Source: Larimichthys crocea (taxonomy: Eukaryota; Chordata; Actinopteri; Sciaenidae). Taken from it: DNA of 64,000 nt. The notes under the pieces were generated by a model. It saw only the letters and a list, made by a program, of their open reading frames with translations, had not been told where the DNA came from and did no database searches. The stretch is from positions 2,147,011 to 2,211,010 of the forward strand of contig NC_040022.1 in NCBI RefSeq assembly GCF_000972845.2, written 5' to 3'. Positions 28,260-40,439 of the stretch are shown here, one piece after another; position 1 is the first letter of the stretch; each line of letters starts with the position of its first letter. A program made the position numbers and the translations under genes.

Positions 28260-30700
28260 ATTGCTCAAAAATGCAGGACAGACTGCATTTCAATTACATC
28301 CATTTGAATTACATTGTTTCATTATAAATTAACTAATAAACTTAATATGAAGCAAGTAAAACCATTTATGTAATAGTACTAATAAACTCAATCTGCTTTC
28401 ACTACACAGTAGTGTAGTAGTAGCCAGGTTTATTCATTCTATATTAATAAAGCAGAAATTAATGCAGTCTATTAGTACTTTTACACAAATCTTATTACTT
28501 CCTTCAAATTAAGTTTGTTAGTTAATTTATTTTCTATGTAACTGAAATGCATAAGAGCCCAAAATGTTGTGTATGTGTGGAAAAAATGATAAACAAATAT
28601 TAAATGCATGCATGTTTGGCCCCAGTCACTGCTACAGTAATTAAAACTAATTATTATTATTATAGCATTATGTCATTTAATTTTAAATCACACATGGATG
28701 AATGTGTCATTTGTGACCCACGTGTGTAAACTTGATGTAGTGATCCAAAAACTATTTTTGTTCATTTAGTATGAAAATAATGATCTGTTGTAATCAGTGG
28801 TTAAATTGGCTTTTGTAAGGAGGGGGAGCCCTTCTTCACTCACAGTGGTCAATATCTCTCAAAACATTTGTATTTACCTCGCACCATCTTTTTAATACAT
28901 ATTTTATCAATTTATAACCTACCTATTTATATATATACTGATATCTGTATCAGTGAAAGCATGGACTGGAGTTTTATTGATTCAGGTTTTATATCAATAA
29001 ATAAGCGGAACGGATTCAATAATGAAGCTCTGACACAGCACTCTGGAAACAGCGATGAGTGAACAGACTCATGTACTACAGAGGTGAGGAGGCCGTCTCC
29101 AGCCCAATTTAATCTCTGGTTATAATAAAAAACAAGACATTTCAAGAATACTTGGAATAATTAATCATAAAAAATACATTGCCACTAATAACTAATAAAG
29201 TGCTACTATGAGGTTGGCATTTTGTTTGGGAAAGAAATCTCAACATCTACTCAACAACCATGAAAGACATTCAGCAGAATATCAGGATAAGATGTGATGC
29301 TACTTCTTACACGGTGGGACTAGCAGTCTGCTGAAGAAGCTGCTTAAGGCCTGCATGCTAAACTGAGTAACTAAAATCCTAAAAAATTGTAAACATGACC
29401 TGATAAACATCCACATTTGAGCATTATCACTGTGAGCATGTCAGCATTTAGCTCAGCGCATGACTGTGTGCACATATAGCACAAGGTTTTACTCACAAAC
29501 TACACACAAAGAGAAACACACACATAACACACAATGCAGTATATCAGCATTATATCACACAGGTGACATGTGCCCCCTCTCGTTGCCCTTCACTGTACAT
29601 TTCCTTCACATGATGTCCAACCATTCTCACATTAGTGTAACCAATAAATCAATTAAGTGATTCATGGTAAAGGTATGCCCACTGCTGATTCTAACACAGG
29701 TCTCTTTGTGTATTAATGTGGATTTTATTTTCCATCTGAGACAATACCCCCTGGACTGCCCGAGTAAATGACTCATAACTAAACTCATCTGCTCACACGT
29801 GAAATCACTTACTTCCTTTTTTTTTTTTTTACTACTCATGCTTGATATTTATGTTGTCGCCAGTTGTCAAGGGAATGTGCCCCCTCGCTGTATGACTGCC
29901 GGGAAAATTAGATTGCTGCTGATTTGTCTCATCAGTTCAAGTCATCCACACAATGCTCTCTGTCTGTGTTCAATCTGAGGATGGATTCAGGTTCTGCAGG
30001 TCTTGTGATTCTAATAGCTCAATTATTGACAAGCAGTACACCAGTACCACTCCTACAATACAGCTAATTATATTACATAACACATATTTTTCAATGTAAC
30101 ACGACAGGACGTTTGTATTATATTCTGTAGCAGATTTTCTTTACTCTAATTTTCTGAAATTGTGTTTTAGAAGTTGGTTTCATTCTTATTTTAAAGAATC
30201 AGTTCCCATAAATTGCACAAACATATTCTATCTTTGAACCCCAGTGGTTTCTGTCCAATAAAATACTAAAAGGTATAGTAAGTGGTAAAACATCATTTCT
30301 TTCCAGAAACAACAAATTACTTATTAAACCACAGAAAAAAACTTTCTACCAAAGAAATAGTCTCTGAACACTGCTGGTGAGTAGACAAACATGAGTTAGC
30401 AACACATTGTTTCTGGAAACTCAACATGATGCTGTTTTTGTACTATTGATAGATCTCTTCTTTAATTCCTAAAAAGAAAATGAACTTTTCTTGTATGAAA
30501 GAAAATTTACTCTCCAAGGAATAAACATTTCCGAAAGCTTAAAGTATTGTTTGTGACTTGTCTTCATTTTTAAACTATTTCCAAAAACAAGAAATCAATC
30601 CTGAAAAATGCCACAAAACAGAAAGACTTGATAGCTGACACTCAAACATCACATCATTAGAAATCCATTGTTTTGTTTTACACTTATTAATAAATTTTAA
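28260..30700. other. Probable intron 1 of the multi-enzyme gene
   Basis: AT-rich sequence without recognisable genes or full repeats. A T-run lies at 29819-29830. I see nothing further. Confidence 0.45.
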
Positions 30701-30713
30701 AAAATCAGCTTAC

Positions 30714-30830
30714 CTCAATATGGAAATTTCTCTGAGATCTGACCAGTTGGTAGGATGGCAGAACAGTCAGTGGGAGGAAAACTTGGTTGGACTACAAAAA
30801 CAAGGGCTGGTCTATAATATAGAAGCAGTG
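30714..30830 (-). promoter_or_regulatory. Possible non-coding first exon of the multi-enzyme gene
   Basis: On the minus strand TTTCCATATTGAG is followed by GTAAGC (30713), a strong donor, and TATATTATAG lies just upstream (about 30812-30822). The coding exon has its acceptor (CAACAG) at 28179, so an upstream 5' UTR exon is required. This is the best candidate, but unproven. Confidence 0.35.
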
Positions 30831-30860
30831 ACTCCAATTAAGCAATTTAGTTTCTTGCCT

Positions 30861-30866
<6 letters not shown>

Positions 30867-30906
<40 letters not shown>
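30867..30906. repeat. (CT)n microsatellite
   Basis: About twenty CT units, just upstream of the possible first exon. Confidence 0.95.
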
Positions 30907-30909
<3 letters not shown>

Positions 30910-30914
<5 letters not shown>

Positions 30915-32690
30915 ATCTCTTTCTCCCGGTCACAATCTGTCTGATTGTTCACGTGTTTGACGGTCCAACTTCACCACTGACTCTCCCTCCTCTCTCATTC
31001 AAATCTAATTTAAATATATACATATATCTTTTTAATCTTTATCTAAAACTTGTGTTCAGGACAGAAGCTGTTATCTTGTACAGTTAGTCACTGACGATAA
31101 CTGAATCCCTGGCATCAATGCTTCCTTCCTTCTGTGCTGCCAGTTTTGCGAACAAATATAATAAGGTGCTATCTGTTCAGGCAAATTCATTGTGTATCTC
31201 TCAGATTTACACTGACGTTAGTCTTGTACGTGCTCAAACCAACAAATTAGCTTCAACCTGCAACTCCAGTCATACAGTGACTTTATCTTATTTAACCAGC
31301 AAACCCAAATTTAGTTTTTCATCTTATTTAATGTTTTGTTCCTAAGTAAACTATGAGGGAAATTATTGTTATAACTGTGTAATTATGTTAATGAGAGAAG
31401 GGAGTGTGTGAAACCACTGGGTGTTACAGTCCAATCATAAAAAAAACATGATACCAAGAATAAAATGAAACAAAATAAAAATGAAAAACCTAAAAAAAAG
31501 GCATGATTTCTCCTATTGTGTACATGTATCATATACAATGCAATTACTTCTGAAATGCAAATTAGATTAGATTTAATTGTATTACTGCTGATTAGCAGAA
31601 TGCAAAGAAGCAGTAAACTGCAGTATGATATAACATATGGGAATGCTACGTTATGAAGTATTAACATTAATGACGTGATAAACACACAATATGAACTGTA
31701 ACACAACAAACAACCAGCCTTACAATTCTGATACATGAAGGTGAAAACATTTTTATTGATTATTACAAGCAGAGCAAACACACGTCAATAAAAACGCAGA
31801 CAGATGTTAACACCTGCTGAATACTTGGAAATATTGAAATATTGTCAGATACGGTTCCCCCTCTGTTCAATATGAAGATCATACTGCTGACTTCTTTCCC
31901 CACAACAGATAATTCAGGCTGATCTCATTAAATCTGACCATTTAAAACAGAGGGGGACGCATCCTGACAGCTTGGAATATTACTGTCAGATATTGTTCCC
32001 CCTCTGTTCAATATTAAAGGAGGCTCAGACACACATTAAAGACTTTAATAACATTAAACAAGAAATACATAGTGTATACTTACTTTTTAAAAACATACAA
32101 TTATTATCAAATTCAATAAATACATGATTCTGCATCAAAGACATCAGAACAGCATCACATGAGGGATACAAATGTTTCTCAGGAGTCCAGCAACTCACTG
32201 ACTTTCATACACCTCCACTAATTACAAGCAAACAGATCACAGGTGAAGATAGTTACCTTTAATAGCCATTCAATCCCAGTTGTTTCAGGTTAGGTGCAGG
32301 TTATCAGGCCAAATTACGAGGGTATGTAAACTTTTGATCAGGGTGATTTGGATAGTTTCTGTTGTCACTGTGCTTTAAAAAGAGTAAAACCAGATATTTC
32401 ACAATACATGGCTTTGGCCAAACACTATCACTAAGAGTGAAAGAAAACATTTTGTGTTATCATTCATTTTCTCTGAGAAATGGCCAAGAAACAAAACATT
32501 GTGTCTGGTGGAGCTGTTCAGTAGGTGGATGTATTATAAGTTATAAATCAACTTATTGATTCTCTTATTTTGTTAAGTTGTATTCTGGTTTTATTGCATT
32601 CATGCTTTCTACAGTGTTTGCACTCCAAACCACTTGGCGGAGGTAATTTACGCATCAGTTGTCGCTGAGGCTCTGCAGGCTGTCTGTGCT
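30910..32690. other. Intergenic region upstream of mpst copy 1
   Basis: No gene. A segment of about 30 bp (GTTCCCCCTCTGTTCAATAT with flanks) occurs at 31853-31872 and again at 31994-32013, each preceded by a GTCAGATA-type sequence, probably a decayed dispersed repeat. The mpst promoter should lie at the right edge; no TATA box seen. Confidence 0.45.
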
Positions 32691-32696
32691 CTGAAC

Positions 32697-34572
32697 ATGG
32701 GAATGCAAACTCGAGCTCTCGTCTCTGCAAAATGGCTCGCAAACATGCTCAAACGCAATCCGGTCGGACCGAGTTTGCGGATCCTGGACACGTCCTGGTA
32801 CCTCCCGAGCATGAAGCGAGACGGCAAGAAGGAGTTTGCGCAGACGCACATCCCAGGTGCGTCTTTCTTTGACATCGACGAGTGCGCGGACAGGACGTCC
32901 AAGTTTGATCACATGCTCCCCTCAGAGGAGTCCTTCGCAGATTATGTGGGAGATCTTGGCATCGGGACTGACAGCCATGTGGTCGTTTACGACGCCAGTG
33001 ACTTTGGAGCTTTCACCTGCACCAGGGTTTGGTGGATGTTCCGCTTGTTCGGTCATCCACAGGTGTCGGTGCTGAACGGGGGTTTTAGGAACTGGGTCAA
33101 AGAGGGTCATCCAGTGGAAGGGACGTACACCAGACCTGAACCGGCCCGCTTCACCGCCACCACGAAGCACCGCTCCTCCTGGGTGAAGTCATTTGAGGAC
33201 ATTACAAAGAACATAACAGATCAGGAGTTTCAGGTGGTGGATGTGAGACCGTATGCGAGGTTCCGAGGGAAAGAACCAGAACCAAGAGAGGGTACGCCTG
33301 CTTTGAGATTTAATATTTTATCCCTTTATTTATTTAAATGGCACCTTTTATGCAAACATGCAGCCCAAAGTGCTTCACAGAGCAAACATACATAAAATGT
33401 TAAAATAAGTAAAAATCAGTAAGAAAATACAAATAAATAAACTGAAATCTAAAAAATAAACAAAATGTTTAAGAACCAGTTCAGCAAGCCATAAAAACCA
33501 TGTCAACAATATGCTTAAAGTTAATAAAGTATTAGTACAAAGAAGTATCAGAGAGGATCAAGGCCATGAAGTGCAGTATGTGGGCCATGTTTTTCAGAAT
33601 CTTATCAGCGAGCTACCAACTGAACACTGATAATTAATTAAAGGACCAGTGTGTCGGATTTAGTGGCATCTAACTGGTTTAGTTGCTGATTGCAGCGCCC
33701 TTCCCTTTCTAGCGGTGCAAAAACCAAACACCAACCTCCATGGCTGTGAAGTGAAGTGCCAAAAACTGCAGTTCCTCAAACGTCCACTTGAGGCTGGCTC
33801 CAGAAGTGAGTCAGTCTCCATAAGTCCCCATGTTCAAATGTCCAACTTCACAGCAGAAATAAACATGTTTACAGCCTGGTACAAAAAACGTTTTGGTCTC
33901 TGTAGCTAATTTCCCCGTTCATGACAACTGTACTGAGGGTGAATTTATATACAACTCACCTGTTCACATTATATTAAGGCTTAAAGTTCCAAATAATTAA
34001 CAGTGTGGCTGCTTTAATTGACAGGTAGGTGCTGTTACAGATGACTTATATGAGCAACCAGGTGTCATTCGGCCCACCTCAGATCCACCGATGATCCACG
34101 TCTTTGCCGATTTTTAGATTAGCCGAAATGTTCCTGAATGTTAAATTGATGTGCAGGAATTTGTGACATGTCTGAAGAGCACAGACAAAAACACAAATGC
34201 ATGTTAGAGACTCTTAAGATTTCTGTGTATTTTACCATGCAAAGAAAGTAACTCCTGTGTCCTTGTCCCACAGGTGTTAAACCGGGTCACATCCCCGGCT
34301 CCAAATGCATGCCTTTTTTCAGTTTCGTCGACAATGACGGCATGATGCTGTCCACGGAGGAACTGAAGAAGTTCTTTGAGAAGTCAAAAGTGGACCTGAA
34401 TAAGCCGATCTGTGGATCCTGCGGCTCCGGTGTGACCGCCTGTCACTTGGTGCTGGCTGCCCATCTGTGCGGCGCCCCCGAGGAGGCGTCTGTGTACGAC
34501 GGATCCTGGTATGAGTGGTTCACTAAGGCTCCACCAGAGCATGTGGTCTCTGAGGCCGAAAGCAAGCTTTGA
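32697..34572 (+). CDS. mpst: 3-mercaptopyruvate/thiosulfate sulfurtransferase, copy 1
   Basis: MPST moves sulfur from 3-mercaptopyruvate to thiols or thioredoxin (H2S and cysteine catabolism) in cytosol and mitochondria. Exons 32697-33291 and 34274-34572 give 297 residues, the family length. Two rhodanese domains are visible: the N-terminal one with TRALVSAKWLAN, ILDTSWYLPSMKRD and FAQTHIPGASFFDIDECAD, and the C-terminal one with the catalytic loop CGSGVTACH (Cys248, as in human MPST; rhodanese TST has CRKGVT). It ends with VYDGSWYEWF. The start MGMQTRALVS matches the paired gene's [10 protein letters not shown]. The intron (33292-34273) holds a dispersed repeat. AATAAA lies at 34803. A tandem paralogue follows 0.9 kb downstream. 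Confidence 0.94.
33630..34065 (+). repeat. Dispersed repeat in mpst intron
   Basis: Begins AAAGGACCAGTGTGTCGGAT, a common teleost element, continues with GAGTCAGTCTCCATAAGTCC and ACAGCCTGGTACAAAAAA, and ends near AATTGACAGGTAGGTGCTGT. The same element is at 9597, 37065 and, inverted, 38905 and 55195. Confidence 0.75.
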
Positions 34573-34802
34573 GGAGGACGAAGACAAACCAGCATTTGAT
34601 ATATTCTCACTGTTCTCAGCATGTAACTCTTTATCCTGTAAAGGCCCTCTCTGTACAGGCCCATGATTTGAATAATTCAGCTCATACAGGATCATTTTCA
34701 CTAAATCCTGAATCTGAAAAGCTTCTGCCTGCCGCCTGTGGCCTTTTTAAAGAAATGTATCCATGTGGCACAACCTGCTGGTGCTTTAGTGGATGTGCAG
34801 TT

Positions 34803-34808
34803 AATAAA
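34803..34808 (+). terminator. mpst: mpst copy 1 polyadenylation signal
   Basis: AATAAA about 230 bp after the stop codon. Confidence 0.75.
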
Positions 34809-34829
34809 CGTGCCTTGAAAGACTTTTGA

Positions 34830-35490
34830 AGAACTAATGTGTCTGTCATAGCCTCTGCTTTACAGACTGTGTTCTACTGTTGGCACACGGAGGGATCTTA
34901 TAGTATCAAAATAATACAAATTTACATTTCCTGTAATATTTCGCACATACATTAATGATTATTCATGAGTTAAAATGTGATGGCAGAAGTGCATCAAATC
35001 AATTTACAGAGATTTCTAATATTTATTTTTTTATTTTAAACAGAAAACCACTAAAATTTTATTTACAAAGTTAGAGTTTGAATGTAAAGGTGCACATTCA
35101 CATTCATGTAAAACTAATAAGACTTATGAAGAAAAACATTGTTGTTAATGTAATAATACTTAAAATAATAGTTTGGTTGTTTACAGATATTGTCCATTAT
35201 TTTATTGTATACAAACAAACAGAAAACTACTGTAAAATTTTCCATAAATTTCATTTATACTTTTACAACATCCAGCTGCTCTGTGTCTCAAGTAGAAGAA
35301 GAGATTTTATTTAATATTTAATGTGTTTTTATGTATTTGTCATGTTTATTAATGACGCATCTTGAATGCGTGCTGTGCGGTGTTTGCACATTTTGCAGGC
35401 GCAAAGTTCACAGTTTGCAGAGAACATGGAGTTCACGCTTTCTGCATGTTTAACATTTCCCTCTAGCGCTCACGGCTTGTATTTGTACCC
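34830..35490. other. Spacer between the two sulfurtransferase genes
   Basis: AT-rich, about 650 bp, with no element recognised. The second gene's promoter must lie here; there is no clear TATA box near 35400-35490. Confidence 0.45.
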
Positions 35491-35493
35491 ATC

Positions 35494-36608
35494 ATGGCGG
35501 CTCAGACCCGGGCTCTGGTGTCGGGACAGTGGCTGTCGGATGCGATCAGAAACAACCTGATCGGACCGAAGCTCCGCGTTCTGGACTCGTCATGGTATCT
35601 ACCGAAAACCAAACGGGACCCGAGGGCTGAATTTGCGCAGAGGCACATCCCGGGCTCGTCGTTTTTTGACATAGACCAATGCAGCGATAAAAGCTCCGAG
35701 CTGGATCACATGCTGCCAACTTCCAGACACTTCTCCGAGTATGTTGGAGATCTGGGCATCGGCAACGACACGCACGTCGTCGTGTACGACACCAGCGACT
35801 TCGGGGCGTTCAGCGCGCCCCGCGTCTGGTGGATGTTCCGGCTGTTCGGGCACGGCTTGGTGTCGGTGCTGGACGGTGGGATGAAGAACTGGTTGGCTGA
35901 GGGCCGTCCTGTCACATCCGAGCACTCCAAACCGGAGAGCAGAGAGTTCAAGGCGACTCTGAACCAGGCGTGGGTGAAGAGCTATGAGGACGTGCTGGTC
36001 TGAACCAGGCGTGGGTGAAGAGCTATGAGGACGTGCTGGAAAACATCGGCACCAAGCAGGTCCAAACTGTGGATGCAAGGTCTGCAGGGAGGTTCAGAGG
36101 AACCGAGCCCGAACCCAGAGATGGTGAGCAGGATTTCAAAATAAAAGCACTAAGATGAGTGGACAGGTGGAATTATAAAGTATGCATGATTGATTGAACA
36201 GAAGTGATCTCATGGCATCTTGTTGGTTTGTTGGGACATTACCTGTTGTAAGACTTTTAACTGACTTGTTGAATTGTATCTCACTCCTTTCTCTCTCTTG
36301 CCCTCGCAGACACGCTGCCGGGTCATTTCCCCGGTACCATCAACATGCCGTTCCCGTCTTTCATGGACGCCTCTGGAAAAGAGCTGGGAACTGACCAACT
36401 GTCCAAACTGTTCAAAGAGGCCGGGGTGGACCTGGAGAAACCACTGTGGGCTACCTGTGGGTCCGGTGTCACGGCGTGTCATGTTGTTCTGGCTGCTCAC
36501 CTGCTGGGACACCCCGGGGTGTGTGTTTATGACGGATCCTGGTCTGAATGGTTTAAAAGGGCGACTCCAGAGCACATCATCTCAGAGGGGGAAGGGAAGA
36601 AGGTGTGA
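35494..36608 (+). pseudogene. MPST-type sulfurtransferase, copy 2, frame broken by a 41-bp duplication
   Basis: A close paralogue of the gene 0.9 kb upstream: [34 protein letters not shown] and [19 protein letters not shown]. Exon 1 is 35494-36123, exon 2 is 36310-36608 with the same catalytic loop CGSGVTACH and end VYDGSWSEWF. At 35959-36039 a 41-bp unit is present twice, so the frame runs into TGA at 36001 after YEDVLV (169 residues). Removing one unit restores the frame up to the GTGAGC donor at 36124 and on into exon 2. Nothing else in the gene is damaged, so either a recent mutation or an assembly error is likely. If the error is in the assembly, this is an intact second mpst/tst-type gene of 295 residues. 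Confidence 0.8.
35959..36039 (+). repeat. 41-bp tandem duplication in sulfurtransferase copy 2
   Basis: Units start at 35959 and 36000, each beginning CTGAACCAGGCGTGGGTGAA. The copies are identical over 40 bp and the period is 41. Confidence 0.92.
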
Positions 36609-36639
36609 AGGGACGAGTACAGGGGTGTAGTGTAGTGAT

Positions 36640-38800
36640 AGTCCATGTTTCATCTGAAACATTCAGTGAAAATCTCCTCTATACTATGCAACTCATCTAA
36701 TTTTGCATCACACAACAGTTGCACAATTTAGAAAAGGTTCACACTACCCTGAAATGACTTCACTGTTACAAAAAGTGCAATTATTCTCAAGATTCATGTC
36801 TAAAAAATTTGTGTCAAATGTTCACTTTTCTCAGAGGAGGAGTTAATGTGAACATATTTGTGAATCCTTTCACAAATATTGCATTAAATGCAAACACAAA
36901 ACTTCAAAATCTGGATAACACTGGAAGAAAACGACTGACATTGTTTCCCATAATCCCCCTGGGACTGTGAGGGAGATTATCAGTATTTGTTCAGTGTATG
37001 TATTTTGCCCTTCTGTTATCAGAGGCTAGCTACTGAATAGGGAAGTTTTTCCTTCATGTATGACCAAGCGGCAACCTCAAACATCCACTTTAGGCTGGAT
37101 ACAGAACGAGTCAGTCTCCGTAAGTCCCCATGTTAAAATGTCCAGCATAGCAGAAATAAACATGTTTACAGCCTGGTACAAAAAAAATAGTTTTAGTCTT
37201 GAGAGCTAAGTCTGAAGTTTTATAGAACTCACCCGTTCAAATTAGGTTGAGGCTTAAAGTTATGCATAATTAACAGCTTGGCTGCTTTAATTGACAGGTG
37301 GGTGCTGTTAGATGGCGTGTTTGAGCTCCTGGGCATTTTAAAAAGGGAAGTCCTTGTTTTGCTACAGAAAGATAAAGGTCACATTTTTCCCTTTTAAAAT
37401 ATGCCAAGCTCTTGACATGAGTAAAAACTTCTTTATTCAGTAACTAGAAATGTAAATATTTTGCTTTGTTAGAGGCTCATCTGTGACAAAAGGGCAAAAT
37501 ACACACACTGAACTAATATTGATCTCCTTCACAGTCTGTGGGATTATATATTATATCGTTTTGGTCGTATTCTTCCAGTGTTGTATAGATTTTCAGAAGT
37601 CAAAATGTTTTGCTTTTGTATTTTCACCTCATAACATATTTTAGACGTGACCTTTATCCTCGTGTAGCAAAGCATTGAACTTCCCTTTAAAATATGTCAT
37701 GACATGGAGGATGTCAGATGACAGGGCAAAATACATACATACATATAAATACATACATACATATTATAGGAAACAATTTTCTTTTATTCTTTGCAGAGTT
37801 TGATTCAAATCAAATGTTTTATTTTGTATTTTCGTCTCATAACATTTTAATTTCATCGTGAGTAAACTGTTGGAGAAGAAAATTCAACTTAATGTGAAAA
37901 AATTAGGCAGATAAAAAGGCCTACAGAAAGACTGCAGCTTCTTTTGCTGAGATGCAAAAAAAAAAAAAAAAAAAAAAATTGGGATGCTGACGCAGACGAA
38001 ATCAAAACCAGTTCAGTCCGGTTCCTGTGCTTGATTTGAGGTGTCTGGCAAGATGCCCGATTTTCAAGACAAAGTTTGAGTTTGTCTATTTTAGGTTTTG
38101 TTTTACCATGTCGGAACTATGCACAGTCTTACAATGTGAAGTATTTGACTCGTATGTAACCTGAAAATACTAATGTGAAGAATAATTAAGAAATTCCTGA
38201 GTCCTATTTTGAGAGTGGCTTTGAAGATTGCAGTCAAAGCTGTGCACCTATTCCAACCTGAATCGTGTTTTTGTTACAAGCGATCTGGCGTCTTTGAATT
38301 GTTACACATGGTGACTAACAAGTTATCTAAAACACTGTTTATGATGTCAGCTGTTGCTATGTTGCACTGAGGTGAAAAGCAAACTGTACAGACCAGAACA
38401 AAAGAGCGTTACTGATGGGCAAAACAGAACGAACAAGTCATTTTGAACAATTCTTCTCAAACTGTGGACTTTGCCAAACCTCCACCCTGTGATGGACAGC
38501 GCCTTTATTGGGGTCTATTTAGCTTCTGACACTCATCCACTGATGCATTAGTCATTTTCAAGCAATGCTAAAGCACCATAAAACACCACTGTAGCTGCTA
38601 AGACATGTTTCTGTATTTTTGTTAAAGTATTGTCAATAAATTCGAAGCTATTAGAAAAGACAAGACTATATTTTTTCATTACTTTCACACTCAGCTTGAC
38701 TTTGAAGTGTAATGTTATATATGTTACAAACGTTTTTATACCAAACATTTTTATGTGAAAAAATAAAAAATAGTATAAAATGTGAACAAACAGATAAGTT
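36640..38800. other. Intergenic region with a dispersed repeat and poly(A) run
   Basis: 37065-37330 is a copy of the repeat seen at 9597 and 33630. An A-run of about 22 lies near 37957-37978. CATACATA units lie near 37733-37765. No gene seen. Confidence 0.5.
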
Positions 38801-38809
38801 ACATAAAGC

Positions 38810-39020
38810 CCTGTGATAAGCTGGTGACGTGTTCAGGGTATACCCAGCCTCTTGCCCAAGATCAGCTGGGATAGGCTCCAGCCCCACCGTGACCCTTGGT
38901 GATTTCACCCTCAGTACATGAGTGATTGGGGAAATTTGCTATAGAAACCAAAACTGTTTTTTGTACCAGGCTGTAAACATTTGTATCTCTGCTGTGAAGC
39001 TAGACTTTTTAACATGGGGA
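38810..39020. repeat. Repeat cluster: LINE-tail-like fragment plus inverted dispersed repeat
   Basis: 38838-38893 has GGTATACCCAGCCTC and GCTGGGATAGGCTCCAGCCC, a wording found in LINE 3' tails across vertebrates. 38905-39020 is the reverse complement of the element at 33830-33930. Confidence 0.65.
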
Positions 39021-39440
39021 GCTTGTTGTGGAGAAATTGCTGAAGTCAAAGGTCAATGGTGAGGTCAGGAAGGAACAAAGTGTTCAGGAGCTTCTGATTA
39101 TTTATTGACACTTGGCCAAGGAGAATTAGAGACACTCTCAAAGTTCATCAGAAGTGCCTGAGTTGGTCTCACATTCTGCCCAACTCGTCCTGGTGGATAG
39201 ACTTTAAACCCCAAGATAACACCACAAATACTATACGCCCAGAATTAGTCAACAAGAATGTTTTTATTCATGCGGGTGTTATTGTCAGCATGTTAAGGAG
39301 ACACTTTTGTCTGTTTACGCAGACTGGAACGTCAACAGCAAGCTATCTTATTATGTCTAGGAAGGCAGCAACAGGTCTCTTCGACCCTGGCCACCACAGT
39401 GTTGAGTTAGGCTGGTACCTACTGTTCTCAACCAAAGCCA
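39021..39440 (+). repeat. Interspersed repeat, copy 2 of 3
   Basis: Begins TGTTGTGGAGAAATTGCTGA and matches 10146-10450 and the reverse complement of 52890-53390. The 3' end is cut off near 39440. Confidence 0.75.
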
Positions 39441-39721
39441 ATTCATTTGTGATTCATTTTGATGAATTCAAAATGACCGAATCATCATCATAGCTATTGC
39501 AACTAGCCTCAAGTGGCCATTTGTGGACTGCATTGCACTTTAACAATCAGTGTATACTCTGTGCAGTCTCTCAAAACTAAATTCTTTATAAGGTTTTAGA
39601 TTTATATATTGCATAGTTCACTGTTACTTGGTTTTTATTTTACTGTTACTGGTTTTATTTAACTGTTATTTATACATGTGTATATAGTGTGTATATAGTG
39701 TTAAAATAGTATATTGTATAG

Positions 39722-40270
39722 CAGTCCCACCAGGATTTCGCGGGCTTTTTAAAAAAATAGTTGCCGCCTAAAATGCCTAAAGTTGCATGAGGTTTTCAAA
39801 AAAATTGTGGTGAAAGTTGCTGTGCTTTTGACATTTTTGTTGCGATTTTGTTGCGGGAGGAAGTGAAAGTTGCGATAAGTTGCGATTTGACAGTCGTCGC
39901 TGGGGGTGAGGGGCCCCGTCCCTGGGGGCAAGCCCCGGAGAGGCCGCAGCGAGCACTAAGTCCACGGCCCCGGGAAGCGGCAAGGTCTGGGTGGGAGGGC
40001 GCTGTAAAGCTCGAGCCCCAGAGTCTTTCCAAGCTGACCCAGAGCTGGTCATGACGCACCGCTGCGGGGAGAGGTCCCACGAGGGAATCCTCCCGCACTG
40101 TGTGGCCATCCCTGACCCGCCGAGTTGAATCCCCCGGGCAGACTGCGCGGAAGTTGCGGAAAAAATCGCGGTGATTGGTTAAAATTGCAACACCGCCCTG
40201 AATTCACGGGGATTCACTGAAGTTGCGTTGAATTTGCAAATCGCAACATCGCGAATTCCTGGAGGGTCTG
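39722..40270. mobile_element. 549-bp non-autonomous DNA transposon with TIRs and 6-bp target duplication
   Basis: Left end CAGTCCCACCAGGATTTCGC, right end (reverse complement) CAGACCCTCCAGGAATTCGC. The flanks are GTATAG on both sides (39716-39721 and 40271-40276). The core (about 39895-40140) is very GC-rich, unlike the surroundings, and flanked by GTTGCGATTT-like sub-repeats. No transposase frame. Confidence 0.75.
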
Positions 40271-40439
40271 GTATAGGTGTGTATAGTGTTTTGTTTTCTT
40301 GCTATCACTTAATATCTCACTTACTGTTTGGGAGCTGCTGTAAACAAAAACAATTTCCCTGCGGGGATTAATAAAGTATTTCTGATTCTGACTCATTTCG
40401 ATGAATTTCAAAATGAGCGGATCATCCAAACGCGGTGAA

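Noticed and set aside
35599..36078. 159-residue open frame on the minus strand opposite sulfurtransferase copy 2
   Set aside because: Antisense shadow of a GC-rich rhodanese exon.
39777..40109. Long minus-strand frame in the GC-rich block
   Set aside because: Lies within the TIR transposon core; composition-driven, no domain.
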